From positions 575,960-639,959 of the forward strand of contig OY288189.1 of assembly GCA_958439205.1 (NCBI GenBank): a DNA stretch of 64,000 nt, in the 5' to 3' direction. Of this stretch, positions 40,540 to 48,907 are shown in pieces (the first letter of the stretch is position 1; every line of letters begins with the position of its first letter). The position numbers and the translations under genes are program-made. This stretch comes from an uncultured Allorhizobium sp. (GTDB taxonomy: Bacteria > Pseudomonadota > Alphaproteobacteria > Rhizobiales > Rhizobiaceae). The notes below the pieces were generated by a model. The model ran no database searches. It saw only the letters and a list, made by a program, of their open reading frames with translations, and was not told the DNA's origin.

Positions 40540-40990
40540 TCGGATACACCTGACGATGCGATGTCAGGCGAGGCGGGGCCGGCGCCGGGGTGGCGTGCTC
40601 TCGCAGGCACAAATCCCCGGCCCGCTGCAACGGTCTCCCTCTGGACGAAGGGCTTGACGAGGGTGATGGGGCCGGATGCCTCAGAACCCGGATACCCTGA
40701 TCGGAAGGACGTGCCTCAGAGGCACACAGACAAGGCGCCAGCGCTGTCGCGAACACCCAGACAGCGGGGCGGAGAAAACGGCGGGGATGATGGACGATCG
40801 CCAATGATCGAAACACATCCCCCGGGCGAGGGTCCCGGTCGGATTGGTGCACCATCCGGCGGGAACCTCCCGGGCCACCGGCCAGGCTGAAGCGTCATCA
40901 TCTGACGCAGCAGCCGGACCCTACGCCCGGTCATTCTTTGGGACGAAGGTCCCGAAGACCGTCGCCGCCTTGCCAGAGAGACGCATGCAG
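40540..40990 (-). ncRNA. candidate long structured RNA, possibly an orphan speF-type leader
   Basis: No protein gene is credible here, yet on the minus strand nearly the whole stretch folds locally: CGGTC..GGGAC-CTTC-GTCCC..GACCG, GCTG..GCGTCA-GATGA-TGACGC..CAGC, GGGA-GGT-TCCC, CGGAT-GGTGCACCA-ATCCG, CCGGG-ACCCTCG-CCCGG, a palindromic GTGCCTCTGAGGCAC, GTGC..GCAC inside GGCCGGGG..CCCCGG, and CCTGAC-ATCGCATC-GTCAGG. The length and alphaproteobacterial setting recall the speF leader motif (ornithine decarboxylase), and parts look familiar to me, but I cannot verify this. No ornithine decarboxylase gene follows; a mosaic repeat and metA do. Strand is inferred. Overlapping open frames are shadows without codon bias or ribosome-binding sites. 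Confidence 0.5.
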
Positions 40991-41186
40991 CGGGAAAAAA
41001 CGTCGAACGGGGCGCCGGAAGGAGCCACATAAAAATACTTAGACAGGTTGCTTCTGGCGCCTCGTCCGAGACAAATTTCAGCCAACCCGGAGGGAGCAAT
41101 CCCGACCGGCGGCGAAGCTTGGGTTTTTTGACAGTTTGTTTTGACCTCACCGCTCTATGGGAGCGTGAGGCGGAGTCGGGGTCGAT

Positions 41187-41381
41187 CTCGCCCCTTGCGG
41201 GGGAGAAAGCGAAATCGAGGAATTTGCCCGATCAGGGCCAAACCTCCGATTTCGCAAGAGGGGGGCTCGGTGATCTGAGTGCCCACGGAACGATGCCCCT
41301 CTCTTGGAAAATCTGAAGTTTAGGCGGCTTCCGCTCGCCTAAGCCTTCGATTTTCCGTTCTCCCCCGCGAGGGGGGAGAAA
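41187..41381. repeat. intergenic inverted-repeat element with C/G-run termini
   Basis: The ends, CCCCTTGCGGGGGAGAAA near 41191-41208 and TTCTCCCCCGCGAGGGGGGAGAAA at 41358-41381, are inverted relatives and each is itself palindromic. Inside are a GCCC-GATCA-GGGC hairpin (41226-41238) and a long arm GGAAAATC(T)GAAG...CTTCGATTTTCC enclosing TTAGGCG/CGCCTAA. It resembles rhizobial mosaic repeats but differs from the 40298 unit. It lies directly after the DUF1737 gene and may act as its transcription end. Confidence 0.6.
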
Positions 41382-41383
41382 TG

Positions 41384-41590
41384 CTACTGCTCGCCGAGCT
41401 TCATGGACGGATCATAGTCCTTGCCATGCACCGTCTTCACCACGGCCTGGCCGCAATACAGCTTGTTCTCGGCTGCATTGAATGTGTGGCTCGGCGATCC
41501 GTGCAGCTCCCAGCCCTTGTTCAGGGCGTCGGTGACGCGGTGGCAGAAGCTGGAATCATCCGGTCCGGTGAGAAAACGATAGACTTTCAT
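41384..41590 (-). CDS. DUF1737-domain protein
   Basis: 68 residues: MKVYRFLTGPDDSSFCHRVTDALNKGWELHGSPSHTFN fits DUF1737, a small family of unknown function often with the W-x-LxG-x-P core seen here. Its ATG overlaps the stop of the CoA-ester lyase (ATGA), so it is translationally coupled to it. No membrane segment or signal peptide. Confidence 0.9.
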   Translation of the reverse strand: MKVYRFLTGPDDSSFCHRVTDALNKGWELHGSPSHTFNAAENKLYCGQAVVKTVHGKDYDPSMKLGEQ

Positions 41591-42507
41591 GGCTTGTCCT
41601 TTCTGGCGGTGATCAGCGCGACCTTGGCGAGAAGACGTGTTGCCTCCTCTGCATGCAGTCGCTCAATCATGCGCCCATCGATGTTGATGACGTTGAGGCC
41701 CGCATGGGCCGGGTCGGCGAAGGCGTCGGCCACGAGGCGGGCCTCCGCGATGGCTGCCGCCGAGGGGCCGAAATGGTGGTTTGACGGTTCGATCTGAGCG
41801 GGATGGATCAGCATCTTGCCATCAAAGCCCATGGCGCGGCCCTGTGCGCATTCGGCCGCAAGGGCTTCCATGTCGCGAAAATCGTTCGACACGCTGTCGA
41901 TGACATCGAGGCCATAGGCCCGGGCGGCCAGCACGATCTGCATCAGATAGGATACGAGATAGGTACGGCCGGGTTCGGCCGGGATGCCGGTCGCCTTGCG
42001 CAGGTCATTCAGGCCGACAACGAAGGCATCAAGGCGACTGTCGCTTGTCCGGCCCGAGGAAGCGATGGCGGCAGCGTTTAAGACGCCGCGTGGCGTTTCG
42101 ATCATGGCCCAGATCCTGAGACCTTCCGCCGCATCATGCTCGCCCAACATGTCCGCGACGTCCTGGATCGTGACCGGCTCTTCGACCTTGGGAAGCAGGA
42201 CGGCGTTGGGCAGCGCTTCCACAACGAGCGCCATGTCCTCGCGAAAATGCTGCGTGCCAGCCGCGTTGATGCGAATGATGCACTCGCGATGACCAAGGTC
42301 ATTTTTCTGCAGAAAATTCAGAAGCTTGCCGCGCGCATCTGCCTTGCGATCTTCAGCCACGGAGTCTTCCAGATCGAAGATGACGGCATCGCAATCGAGG
42401 CTCGCGACCTTTTCCATAGCCCGGTCGTTGATTGCGGGCACAGTCAACACGGAACGGCGGAGCCGGGACGGATGGTGAAAGCGGAAGGAGGAGACTTCAG
42501 ATGTCAT
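41587..42507 (-). CDS. HpcH/HpaI-family CoA-ester lyase (CitE/malyl-CoA lyase-like)
   Basis: 306 residues forming a TIM barrel. Seen: RRSVLTVPAINDRAMEKVASLDCDAVIFDLEDSVAEDRK with the Glu-Asp metal/CoA motif, a catalytic Arg in ECIIRINAAGT, metal-binding Glu in WAMIETPRGVLNA and FVVGLNDLRKATG, and GFDGKMLIHPAQIEPSN. The family includes citrate lyase beta chain, malyl-CoA and methylmalyl-CoA lyases. No citrate-lyase partners are present, so a stand-alone CoA-ester lyase is more likely. ATG at 42507 chosen on homology. Confidence 0.9.
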   Translation of the reverse strand: MTSEVSSFRFHHPSRLRRSVLTVPAINDRAMEKVASLDCDAVIFDLEDSVAEDRKADARGKLLNFLQKNDLGHRECIIRINAAGTQHFREDMALVVEALPNAVLLPKVEEPVTIQDVADMLGEHDAAEGLRIWAMIETPRGVLNAAAIASSGRTSDSRLDAFVVGLNDLRKATGIPAEPGRTYLVSYLMQIVLAARAYGLDVIDSVSNDFRDMEALAAECAQGRAMGFDGKMLIHPAQIEPSNHHFGPSAAAIAEARLVADAFADPAHAGLNVINIDGRMIERLHAEEATRLLAKVALITARKDKP

Positions 42508-42617
42508 GGCCGAGTTCTGGCAAGCTTTGGCCGGCCATGCAAGATGACAATTGGGTGAAAGGCCCTTGCAATGCGGGAGAATAAGGACCACCTTGGCTGT
42601 CGAGAAAGGACACGATC

Positions 42618-42848
42618 ATGCAGAATTTCCGCTCCGCCGCCTATGCCATTGCTGGCCTCGCCTTTGTCGGCCTCGCAGCCGCTTTCGCGGTTTCGCTGAC
42701 GCTCCTGATTGGCGCACTGCTGACCGTGACGCTCGGCGCCCGTATGCTGATGAGCAAGACGAAGCGCGCACCTGTTTACGTCAAGGCGAAGCGTCGCGAC
42801 GACGTGCGCGTCTGGAACGATGGCAAGGGCACGATCATCGACCTTTGA
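42618..42848 (+). CDS. small membrane protein of unknown function
   Basis: 76 residues with one long or two short hydrophobic segments (AAYAIAGLAFVGLAAAFAVS, then LTLLIGALLTVTLGARML) and a basic C-terminal tail KTKRAPVYVKAKRRDDVRVWNDGKG. GAAAGGA ribosome-binding site ten bases upstream and normal codon use support it being real. I do not recognise a named family; an inner-membrane protein with cytoplasmic basic tail is the best description. Confidence 0.75.
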   Translation: MQNFRSAAYAIAGLAFVGLAAAFAVSLTLLIGALLTVTLGARMLMSKTKRAPVYVKAKRRDDVRVWNDGKGTIIDL

Positions 42849-42871
42849 TCGGGCTTTAGCTTGATCAGTTG

Positions 42872-42894
42872 GCTCACCCGCATCTCGGGTGAGC
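42872..42894 (+). terminator. hairpin after the small membrane protein gene
   Basis: GCTCACCCG-CATCT-CGGGTGAGC is a perfect 9-bp stem 25 bases after the stop codon. It has no T-run, so termination is only probable. Confidence 0.5.
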
Positions 42895-43016
42895 ACTTAT
42901 GGGTACCGTTGCGCATGGACGCACTCTGCCCGCCTCAAGATTCTCCTTCAATTTTGTCCAGTTTTGCTCTATGGGCGGGGCATTACACGCGCATTAGCCA
43001 GATCGAAGGCAGACTG

Positions 43017-43622
43017 ATGGACAAGTTCGTAAAGCTTACCGGTGTTGCGGCACCGCTTCCGGTCGTCAATGTCGACACGGACATGATCATTCCAAAGGAT
43101 TACCTGAAGACCATCAAGCGCACCGGTCTCGGCGCTGGCCTCTTCGCTGAGGCACGCTTCAAGGAAGACGGCTCGGAAAATCCGGATTTCGTCCTCAACA
43201 AGCCGGCCTATCGTAACGCGCAGATCCTCGTTGCCGGCGATAACTTCGGTTGCGGCTCCTCGCGTGAGCATGCCCCGTGGGCGCTTCTCGACTTCGGCAT
43301 CCGCTGCGTGATCTCGACGTCGTTCGCCGACATCTTCTACAACAACTGCTTCAAGAACGGCATCCTGCCGATCGTCGTCAGCCAGGAGAACCTGGACAAG
43401 GTGATGGACGATGCCAGCCGCGGTTCGAATGCCGTGCTGACGGTCGACCTGGAATCCCTCGAAATCACCGGTCCCGACGGCGGCAAGATCTCCTTCGAGA
43501 TCGATGCCTTCAAGCGTCACTGCCTGCTGAACGGTCTCGACGATATCGGCCTGACGCTCGAAAAGGCTTCGAACATCGCGACCTTCGAGCAGTCCAACGC
43601 TGCCCAGCGCCCCTGGGCCTGA
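43017..43622 (+). CDS. leuD: 3-isopropylmalate dehydratase small subunit
   Basis: 201 residues: [31 protein letters not shown] and the substrate-loop signature [21 protein letters not shown] define LeuD, which with LeuC (16971-18380) forms isopropylmalate isomerase. The ATG at 43017 is the family start; the open frame upstream lies in a leader. A terminator follows at 43648. Confidence 0.97.
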   Translation: MDKFVKLTGVAAPLPVVNVDTDMIIPKDYLKTIKRTGLGAGLFAEARFKEDGSENPDFVLNKPAYRNAQILVAGDNFGCGSSREHAPWALLDFGIRCVISTSFADIFYNNCFKNGILPIVVSQENLDKVMDDASRGSNAVLTVDLESLEITGPDGGKISFEIDAFKRHCLLNGLDDIGLTLEKASNIATFEQSNAAQRPWA

Positions 43623-43647
43623 GGTCATATAACAGGATGAAATGATG

Positions 43648-43675
43648 AAGCCGGGCTCACGCTCGGCTTTTTCTT
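43648..43675 (+). terminator. terminator after leuD
   Basis: AGCCG-G-GC-tcac-GC-T-CGGCT with a mismatched pair in the stem, followed by TTTTTC. Confidence 0.7.
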
Positions 43676-43680
43676 TGGCT

Positions 43681-44628
43681 TCAAAGGAAGCGCGTGCGCC
43701 AAGTTTCAAGGGCGGCGAGCGACACGCCAATCCCGCCGCAGACTTCGATCAGCGGTGCCTTGAAGCGCGACAGCATATCTGCGTGCACGTCGGCCACAGC
43801 CAGTGCTGCCCCGCAGGCTGGTTCGACAAGGATCCGTTGAGCATCGGCGAACTTGAGGCAGGCGGCAACGGCCTGCGCATCAGTCACCGTCACGCTCTCG
43901 ATCGGATGCGTATCAAGAAGGTCGAACACGTGTTGCGCGATCTGGCGTGCGCCCAGCGAATTGGCGATCGAGGTGATCGCCGGAAGCGTGACACGGGCCT
44001 TGGCGGCGACGGCGGCGTTCAGCGAGGCAGCCCCTTCCGTCTCGACGGCAATCACTGGCACGTCGCGCAGGCCATTGCGCTTCAGGCCCTCGACGATGCC
44101 GGCCAGCAGTCCGCCGCCGCCGACGCTGGTGACTACGCAGTCGAATTCGGCGCCAGCCTTCACCACTTCATCGATGAGAGTGGCGTGACCTTCCCAGAGG
44201 AGGGGGTGGTCATAGGGGTGCACATAGGCCGCCTTGCGTTCGGTCGCGAGGGCTACGGCATGGGCGTTGGCTTCATCGAAGACCGAACCATGCACCAGAA
44301 CCTTGGCGCCGGTTGCGGCGATCCGGGTGCGAACCTCGGTCGACGTGGTTTCCGGCACGACGATGGTCACCGGTACTCCCAGGGCCCTGCCGGCGACCGC
44401 TGCCGCGATCCCTGCATTGCCGCCGGACGCGCAGAAGATTTCCTTCGCGCCCTTGGCGACTTCATGCTGGCAGAGCAGGCCCACGCCGCGCAGCTTGAAG
44501 CTGCCGGAGGGCTGCAAGGCATCGAGCTTCAGCCAGAGCGGCAGACCGCTCGCGCTGTAATCGGCTGCCGTGCGCAGAAGCGGGGTTTCAATATGCAGGG
44601 GAGAAAGGGGCATGGTGAGCTCGAACAT
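43681..44628 (-). CDS. PLP-dependent threonine/serine dehydratase-like enzyme
   Basis: About 315 residues of PLP fold type II. The Schiff-base lysine is in ALQPSGSFKLRGVG, the phosphate/substrate loop is ASGGNAGIAAAVAGRALG, and the glycine loop is VTSVGGGGLLAGIVEGL. The short length and Ser-Gly-Gly-Asn loop resemble the serine/threonine dehydratase-like (SDH) group without the regulatory ACT domain of IlvA. It could degrade serine or threonine or act on another beta-hydroxy amino acid. Starts at 44628 or 44613 are both possible; neither has a strong ribosome-binding site. Confidence 0.85.
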   Translation of the reverse strand: MFELTMPLSPLHIETPLLRTAADYSASGLPLWLKLDALQPSGSFKLRGVGLLCQHEVAKGAKEIFCASGGNAGIAAAVAGRALGVPVTIVVPETTSTEVRTRIAATGAKVLVHGSVFDEANAHAVALATERKAAYVHPYDHPLLWEGHATLIDEVVKAGAEFDCVVTSVGGGGLLAGIVEGLKRNGLRDVPVIAVETEGAASLNAAVAAKARVTLPAITSIANSLGARQIAQHVFDLLDTHPIESVTVTDAQAVAACLKFADAQRILVEPACGAALAVADVHADMLSRFKAPLIEVCGGIGVSLAALETWRTRFL

Positions 44629-44789
44629 GCTGGAGGGATGCTGTCTTTTGGACCTCGTCACCCGACGGGTCAACCGACAAAGCCTCTGCTGCTGCGCCGC
44701 GAACCGTACCGTTTCCGGCCTATCTCGCTTGAAAAGGCCTAGCCCCACGCGTAAGAAACCGCGACTTCTTTTTCGAGTGGAGGGTTTCC

Positions 44790-45902
44790 ATGACGGCTCG
44801 CAATCTTCTCCTGCTGCCCGGTGACGGCATTGGCCCCGAGGCCATGGCTGAGGTCCGCAAGATCATCGCCTATATGAACGAGGCGCAGGGCGCCGGCTTC
44901 GTTACGGACGAAGGTCTTGTCGGTGGTTCCGCATACGACGCGCATGGCGCGGCGATTTCGGAAGAAGACATGGCGAAGGCGCTGGCCGCGGACGCCGTGC
45001 TCTTCGGTGCCGTCGGTGGCCCGAAGTGGGATGATGTGCCCTACGACGTGCGCCCGGAAGCCGGCCTTCTGCGCCTGCGCAAGGATCTCGAACTGTTCGC
45101 AAACCTGCGTCCGGCGATCTGCTACCCGGCGCTCGCCAATGCGTCGTCGCTGAAGCCTGAGCTGGTCGAAGGTCTCGATATCCTCATCGTTCGCGAACTG
45201 ACCGGCGGCGTCTATTTCGGCGAGCCGAAGACGATCACCGATCTCGGCAACGGCCAGAAGCGCGCTGTCGACACGCAGGTTTACGATACCTACGAAATCG
45301 AGCGAATCTCCGCCGTCGCCTTCGAACTCGCCCGCACCCGCAACAATCGCGTCTGCTCGATGGAAAAGCGCAACGTGATGAAGTCGGGTGTGTTGTGGAA
45401 CCAGGTCGTGACGGCAACGCACAAGGAGAAGTTCTCCGACGTCAAGCTCGACCATATGCTGGCCGATGCCGGTGGCATGCAGCTCGTCCGCGCGCCGAAG
45501 CAGTTCGACGTCATCGTGACCGACAACCTGTTCGGCGACATGCTCTCTGACGTTGCCGCCATGCTGACGGGTTCGCTCGGCATGCTGCCGTCTGCTTCGC
45601 TCGGTGCTCCGGATGGCAAGACGGGCAAGCGCAAGGCACTCTACGAGCCTGTCCACGGTTCGGCGCCTGACATCGCGGGCCAGGGCATCGCCAACCCGAT
45701 CGCCATGATTGCTTCCTTCGCCATGTGCCTGCGCTACTCCTTCAACATGGTGGCGGAAGCCGACCGTCTGGAGAAGGCGATCGCCAACGTGCTCGATCAG
45801 GGCGTTCGCACCGGCGACATCATGGCAGACGGTTGCCGCCAGGTCGGTACCGTCGAGATGGGCGATGCCATCCTCGCCGAGTTCAAGGCGCTTTCCGCCT
45901 AA
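44790..45902 (+). CDS. leuB: 3-isopropylmalate dehydrogenase
   Basis: 370 residues. LeuB oxidatively decarboxylates 3-isopropylmalate with NAD. Seen: [17 protein letters not shown], the substrate arginines in [17 protein letters not shown], and the metal-site signature [24 protein letters not shown], then the NAD-binding [18 protein letters not shown]. All catalytic positions are present. ATG at 44790 follows a GGAGGG site. A terminator follows at 45927. Confidence 0.98.
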   Translation: MTARNLLLLPGDGIGPEAMAEVRKIIAYMNEAQGAGFVTDEGLVGGSAYDAHGAAISEEDMAKALAADAVLFGAVGGPKWDDVPYDVRPEAGLLRLRKDLELFANLRPAICYPALANASSLKPELVEGLDILIVRELTGGVYFGEPKTITDLGNGQKRAVDTQVYDTYEIERISAVAFELARTRNNRVCSMEKRNVMKSGVLWNQVVTATHKEKFSDVKLDHMLADAGGMQLVRAPKQFDVIVTDNLFGDMLSDVAAMLTGSLGMLPSASLGAPDGKTGKRKALYEPVHGSAPDIAGQGIANPIAMIASFAMCLRYSFNMVAEADRLEKAIANVLDQGVRTGDIMADGCRQVGTVEMGDAILAEFKALSA

Positions 45903-45926
45903 GCCAGGTCTTTCAGCTTCAATCTG

Positions 45927-45953
45927 ACGGCGCGGGGCAACCCGCGCCGTTTT
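45927..45953 (+). terminator. terminator after leuB
   Basis: ACGGCGCGGG-GCAA-CCCGCGCCGT, a perfect 10-bp stem with a GCAA loop, followed by TTTGCGTTT. Confidence 0.88.
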
Positions 45954-46127
45954 GCGTTTCCAGGTTTTTGCTGCGCTCAATCGGCTCTGATTCTCACTTC
46001 CGCGTGATCACCCCTCCTCGACAGAAGGTCGCACCTCCACCGGCAATCCGATGTCGCATGGGGCGCGTAATACTGGTCAGCCAAGCAGATGAGAGCGACG
46101 CAACCACCACCGCGCCCGGCATTCGTT

Positions 46128-46152
46128 GGAACCTGACCGACGTTCACTCGTT
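46128..46152 (+). promoter_or_regulatory. EcfG/RpoE2-type general-stress promoter of rpoH2
   Basis: GGAAC (46128-46132), a 16-base spacer and CGTT (46149-46152) match the alphaproteobacterial EcfG consensus GGAAC-N16/17-CGTT. The rpoH2 start codon is 67 bases downstream. rpoH2 genes in rhizobia are known members of the EcfG regulon. The rest of the 316-base leuB-rpoH2 interval shows nothing else beyond the leuB terminator. Confidence 0.8.
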
Positions 46153-46218
46153 CAGGAAACAATGCCGGCAAGATGGCCTGCAAGAGGCCTGCGGTCCAAG
46201 AGACCATGGAGATGTCCG

Positions 46219-47091
46219 ATGAAAGCCACATCCGCTGACAGACACATCATCAAGTATGCCATGTCGCAGCCCTATTTGGAGCGTGAGGAAGAACTCGATC
46301 TCGCGATCCGTTGGAAGGAGCATGACGACCAGGGCGCCCGCAATCGCATTGCCCAGGCCCATATGCGCCTGGTCATTGCTATGGCCTCGAAGTTCCGCGG
46401 CTTCGGTCTGCCGCTCAACGACCTGATCCAGGAAGGTTATATTGGCCTTCTCGAAGCGGCCGCTCGTTTCGACCCTGGCCGCGAAGTCCGCTTCTCGACC
46501 TACGCCGGCTGGTGGATCCGCGCTTCCATGCAGGATTACATCCTCCGCAACTGGTCGATCGTCCGCGGCGGTACGAGCTCCAGCCAGAAGGCGCTGTTCT
46601 TCAACCTGCGCCGCCTGCGCGCCAAGCTTGCACAGGGTGACAACCGTCTCTCGGATCAGGCCATCCATCAGGAAATCGCCACGGCCCTGGGTGTGAGCCT
46701 CTCGGACGTGCAGTCGATGGATGCGCGCCTTTCCGGTAATGACGCGTCTCTGCAGACGCCTGTCGCCGGCCGCAATGGCGAAGGTACGGAGCAGCTGGAA
46801 ATGCTGGAAAGCAAGGAAGCTCTCCCCGATGAGCAGGTCACATCGATCATCGACGGCGAACGCTGGAACGGATGGTTGCGGGATGCGATGAACCGCCTCA
46901 ACGAGCGCGAAAGCCGGATCATCAAGGCCCGGCGCCTGACCGAAGACGGTGCTACGCTGGAAGAACTCGGTGCCGAACTCGGCATTTCCAAGGAACGCGT
47001 ACGCCAGATCGAGACGCGGGCCCTCGAAAAGCTGAAGGTCGCCCTGACCGACAAGGCGCCGACGTCTGCACGGCTGGAAATGGCTTATTGA
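46219..47091 (+). CDS. rpoH2: RNA polymerase sigma-32 factor, RpoH2 type
   Basis: 290 residues with sigma regions 2.1-2.4 (MRLVIAMASKFRGFGLPLNDLIQEGYIGLLEAAARFDPGREVRFSTYAGWWIRASMQDYI), the RpoH box QKALFFNLRRLRAKL (about residues 124-140), and region 4.2 (TLEELGAELGISKERVRQIETRALEKLK). The N-terminus MKATSADRHIIKYAMSQPYLEREEE is that of rhizobial RpoH2, not RpoH1. It directs part of the heat/oxidative stress response. ATG at 46219 has GGAG seven bases upstream; an EcfG-type promoter lies before it. Confidence 0.94.
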   Translation: MKATSADRHIIKYAMSQPYLEREEELDLAIRWKEHDDQGARNRIAQAHMRLVIAMASKFRGFGLPLNDLIQEGYIGLLEAAARFDPGREVRFSTYAGWWIRASMQDYILRNWSIVRGGTSSSQKALFFNLRRLRAKLAQGDNRLSDQAIHQEIATALGVSLSDVQSMDARLSGNDASLQTPVAGRNGEGTEQLEMLESKEALPDEQVTSIIDGERWNGWLRDAMNRLNERESRIIKARRLTEDGATLEELGAELGISKERVRQIETRALEKLKVALTDKAPTSARLEMAY

Positions 47092-47108
47092 GACCCAAAT
47101 GAGCAGAC

Positions 47109-47138
47109 AAAAAAGCCGGCCTTCGTGCCGGCTTTTTT
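47109..47138 (+). terminator. bidirectional terminator between rpoH2 and the M48 protease gene
   Basis: AAAAAAGCCGGC-CTTCGT-GCCGGCTTTTTT: symmetrical stem with T-runs for both strands, serving the two convergent genes. Confidence 0.93.
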
Positions 47139-47158
47139 GTTGGGCGGCGCTAAGCCAA

Positions 47159-48685
47159 TCACTCGGAGATGATCTTCACCCGCATGCCCTGGCTGACCGT
47201 TGAGGTCGGGCCGAGCGCATTGATCAGGCGGAAGAGTTCGAGCTTCCGGTCGGTGCCCATCATCCGCGCGGATAAGGTGCCGATGCTGTCATTCGCCCCG
47301 ACCGTCACGACACGAACGCGCAGTGGCTTCAGGGATGCGGCTTCCTGCGAGGTGATGCGGCGGAAGGATGCGCGCAGCTGGGCGGCCGTCGTCTCCAGAG
47401 CCGGACTGCCTTTCGGCACGGCCGTCAGGAAACGGAAGATCTGCGGACCGATCCGAATAACCGTGATGTCGAAGTCCCAGCGGTCGGCAGACGCGCGGGC
47501 CGTCGCGGCTTCGAGATCGTTGACGGTGATCGTGCGGATCGTGTCGGGCAGCAGGCCAGTGACCCATCCGCTCGAGATATAGTTCGGCAGACTGATCTTC
47601 TGGCTGTCCGCCACGCCGTCAAACCGGATCGCGACATCGCCCGGGCCGGTGGCCAGGACCGCTTCGACCTTGTTGTCGATCTGGAACCCGACCGGCACAT
47701 CGAAACGGATACCGAGCTGCCCGTGCAGGAAGGTCTGGCCCCGCACGAAGCCTTCCTGAGGGCTGTCGCCGTAGAGCAGGCCGTCGATGCCGTTCAGGTA
47801 ATAGTCGCGCCCGGTTTCGCCATGGGTGCCTTCCGGACCGAAAGCGCGGGCGTGGCGCTTGGCCAGCTCGACGCGCTGGGGAGCGTTGGGGTGGCTCGAC
47901 AGGAAGTCGAGGCTCTGGTCGGCATCGGGATCAACCGAAGTGAACTGGCTGTAGCGCGCCATGGAATCGAGGAAACGGGCCGCGGCATAGGGATCATAGC
48001 CGGCTTCACCGAGCGTGCGCACCCCGATAACGTCGGCCTGCAGCTCCTGCTGGCGCGAGAATGCCGCGAGGCGCAGCTTGCCGCGGGCGAGTGCCTGCTT
48101 GCCGGCGAGATCGCTGGATAGCACTTCGGCCACCACGCGGCTGGCAATCACTTCGGCTTCTTCGCGGCGCTGGCGTTCGATGCCGTGGTTTGCGGTGACG
48201 TGGGCCATCTCATGGCTGAGAACGGCGGCTACTTCCGAGGCGTCATTCGCCAGAGCGAGCAGACCGCGCGTCACATAGAGGTAACCGCCCGGCAAGGCGA
48301 AGGCATTGATTGCCGGAGAATTGAGGATGGTGATGCGATAGGACTGGTTCGGGTTCTCCGAGACTGCCGTCAGAGCGCCGGCAATGCGGGCGACGAGGCG
48401 CTCGGTCTTGGCGTCGGAATATTCCCCGCCATAGGAGGCGACGATGCGCGGATGCTCACGGGCACCCATCTGAGCACGCGGATCACCCTTCTGGACTTCG
48501 TCGACGATTTGCGGATTGCGCGAAGGTGCGACCGACGGCTCATAGGCCTGTTCGAAGAGCGATTGGCAGGAGGAGAGCACCAAGCCCGCTGAGACGAGCG
48601 CGGCAACGCTCGACGCGAGCCTGAAGGGCCGGCGCCGCCGATACGTTTCGGCAGCCATCGCGCTGTTCCGGCTCAAAAACTGCAT
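47159..48685 (-). CDS. M48-family zinc metalloprotease lipoprotein
   Basis: 508 residues. A lipobox-like signal (AALVSAGLVLSSCQ, Cys near residue 40) predicts a lipid-anchored periplasmic protein. The zinc site is HEMAH (residues 158-162) in VLSHEMAHVTANHG, with the third ligand Glu in FSRQQELQADVIGVR, as in BepA/YfgC-type proteases. The C-terminal 150 residues end with SQGMRVKII, resembling a LysM-like segment (IGTLSARM...LFRLINALG). Likely role is outer-membrane protein quality control. The ATG at 48685 has an AGGGG site. Confidence 0.9.
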   Translation of the reverse strand: MQFLSRNSAMAAETYRRRRPFRLASSVAALVSAGLVLSSCQSLFEQAYEPSVAPSRNPQIVDEVQKGDPRAQMGAREHPRIVASYGGEYSDAKTERLVARIAGALTAVSENPNQSYRITILNSPAINAFALPGGYLYVTRGLLALANDASEVAAVLSHEMAHVTANHGIERQRREEAEVIASRVVAEVLSSDLAGKQALARGKLRLAAFSRQQELQADVIGVRTLGEAGYDPYAAARFLDSMARYSQFTSVDPDADQSLDFLSSHPNAPQRVELAKRHARAFGPEGTHGETGRDYYLNGIDGLLYGDSPQEGFVRGQTFLHGQLGIRFDVPVGFQIDNKVEAVLATGPGDVAIRFDGVADSQKISLPNYISSGWVTGLLPDTIRTITVNDLEAATARASADRWDFDITVIRIGPQIFRFLTAVPKGSPALETTAAQLRASFRRITSQEAASLKPLRVRVVTVGANDSIGTLSARMMGTDRKLELFRLINALGPTSTVSQGMRVKIISE

Positions 48686-48907
48686 CCTGCCCCTTCACCC
48701 TGTGCCCAAACGATCGCCGATAGGCAGACCGCCGGGTGCAGCATCCAATTGCCTTCTGCCGGCATCGCTTAGCGCCGATCCGGCAGTCCTTCACATAATG
48801 CGAAAACGCCGCATGCTCCAGAAGATAGTCGCGCCATTTGAAATGACCAATGGTCTGACCGTAGGAACTACCATTCCCCACGCGCATGGCAGGCCTGGGC
48901 GACCAAA

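Noticed and set aside
40716..41150. 144-codon minus-strand frame in the structured region (and shorter ones on both strands at 40523-40890)
   Set aside because: Arg/Pro/Ser-biased, no ribosome-binding site and it runs across the stem-loops; better explained as non-coding RNA.
40540..41150. RNase P RNA or two-piece tmRNA in the gene-free region
   Set aside because: None of the conserved core sequences (for example the GAGGAAAGTC-type P4 element or a tag-peptide frame) are present on either strand.
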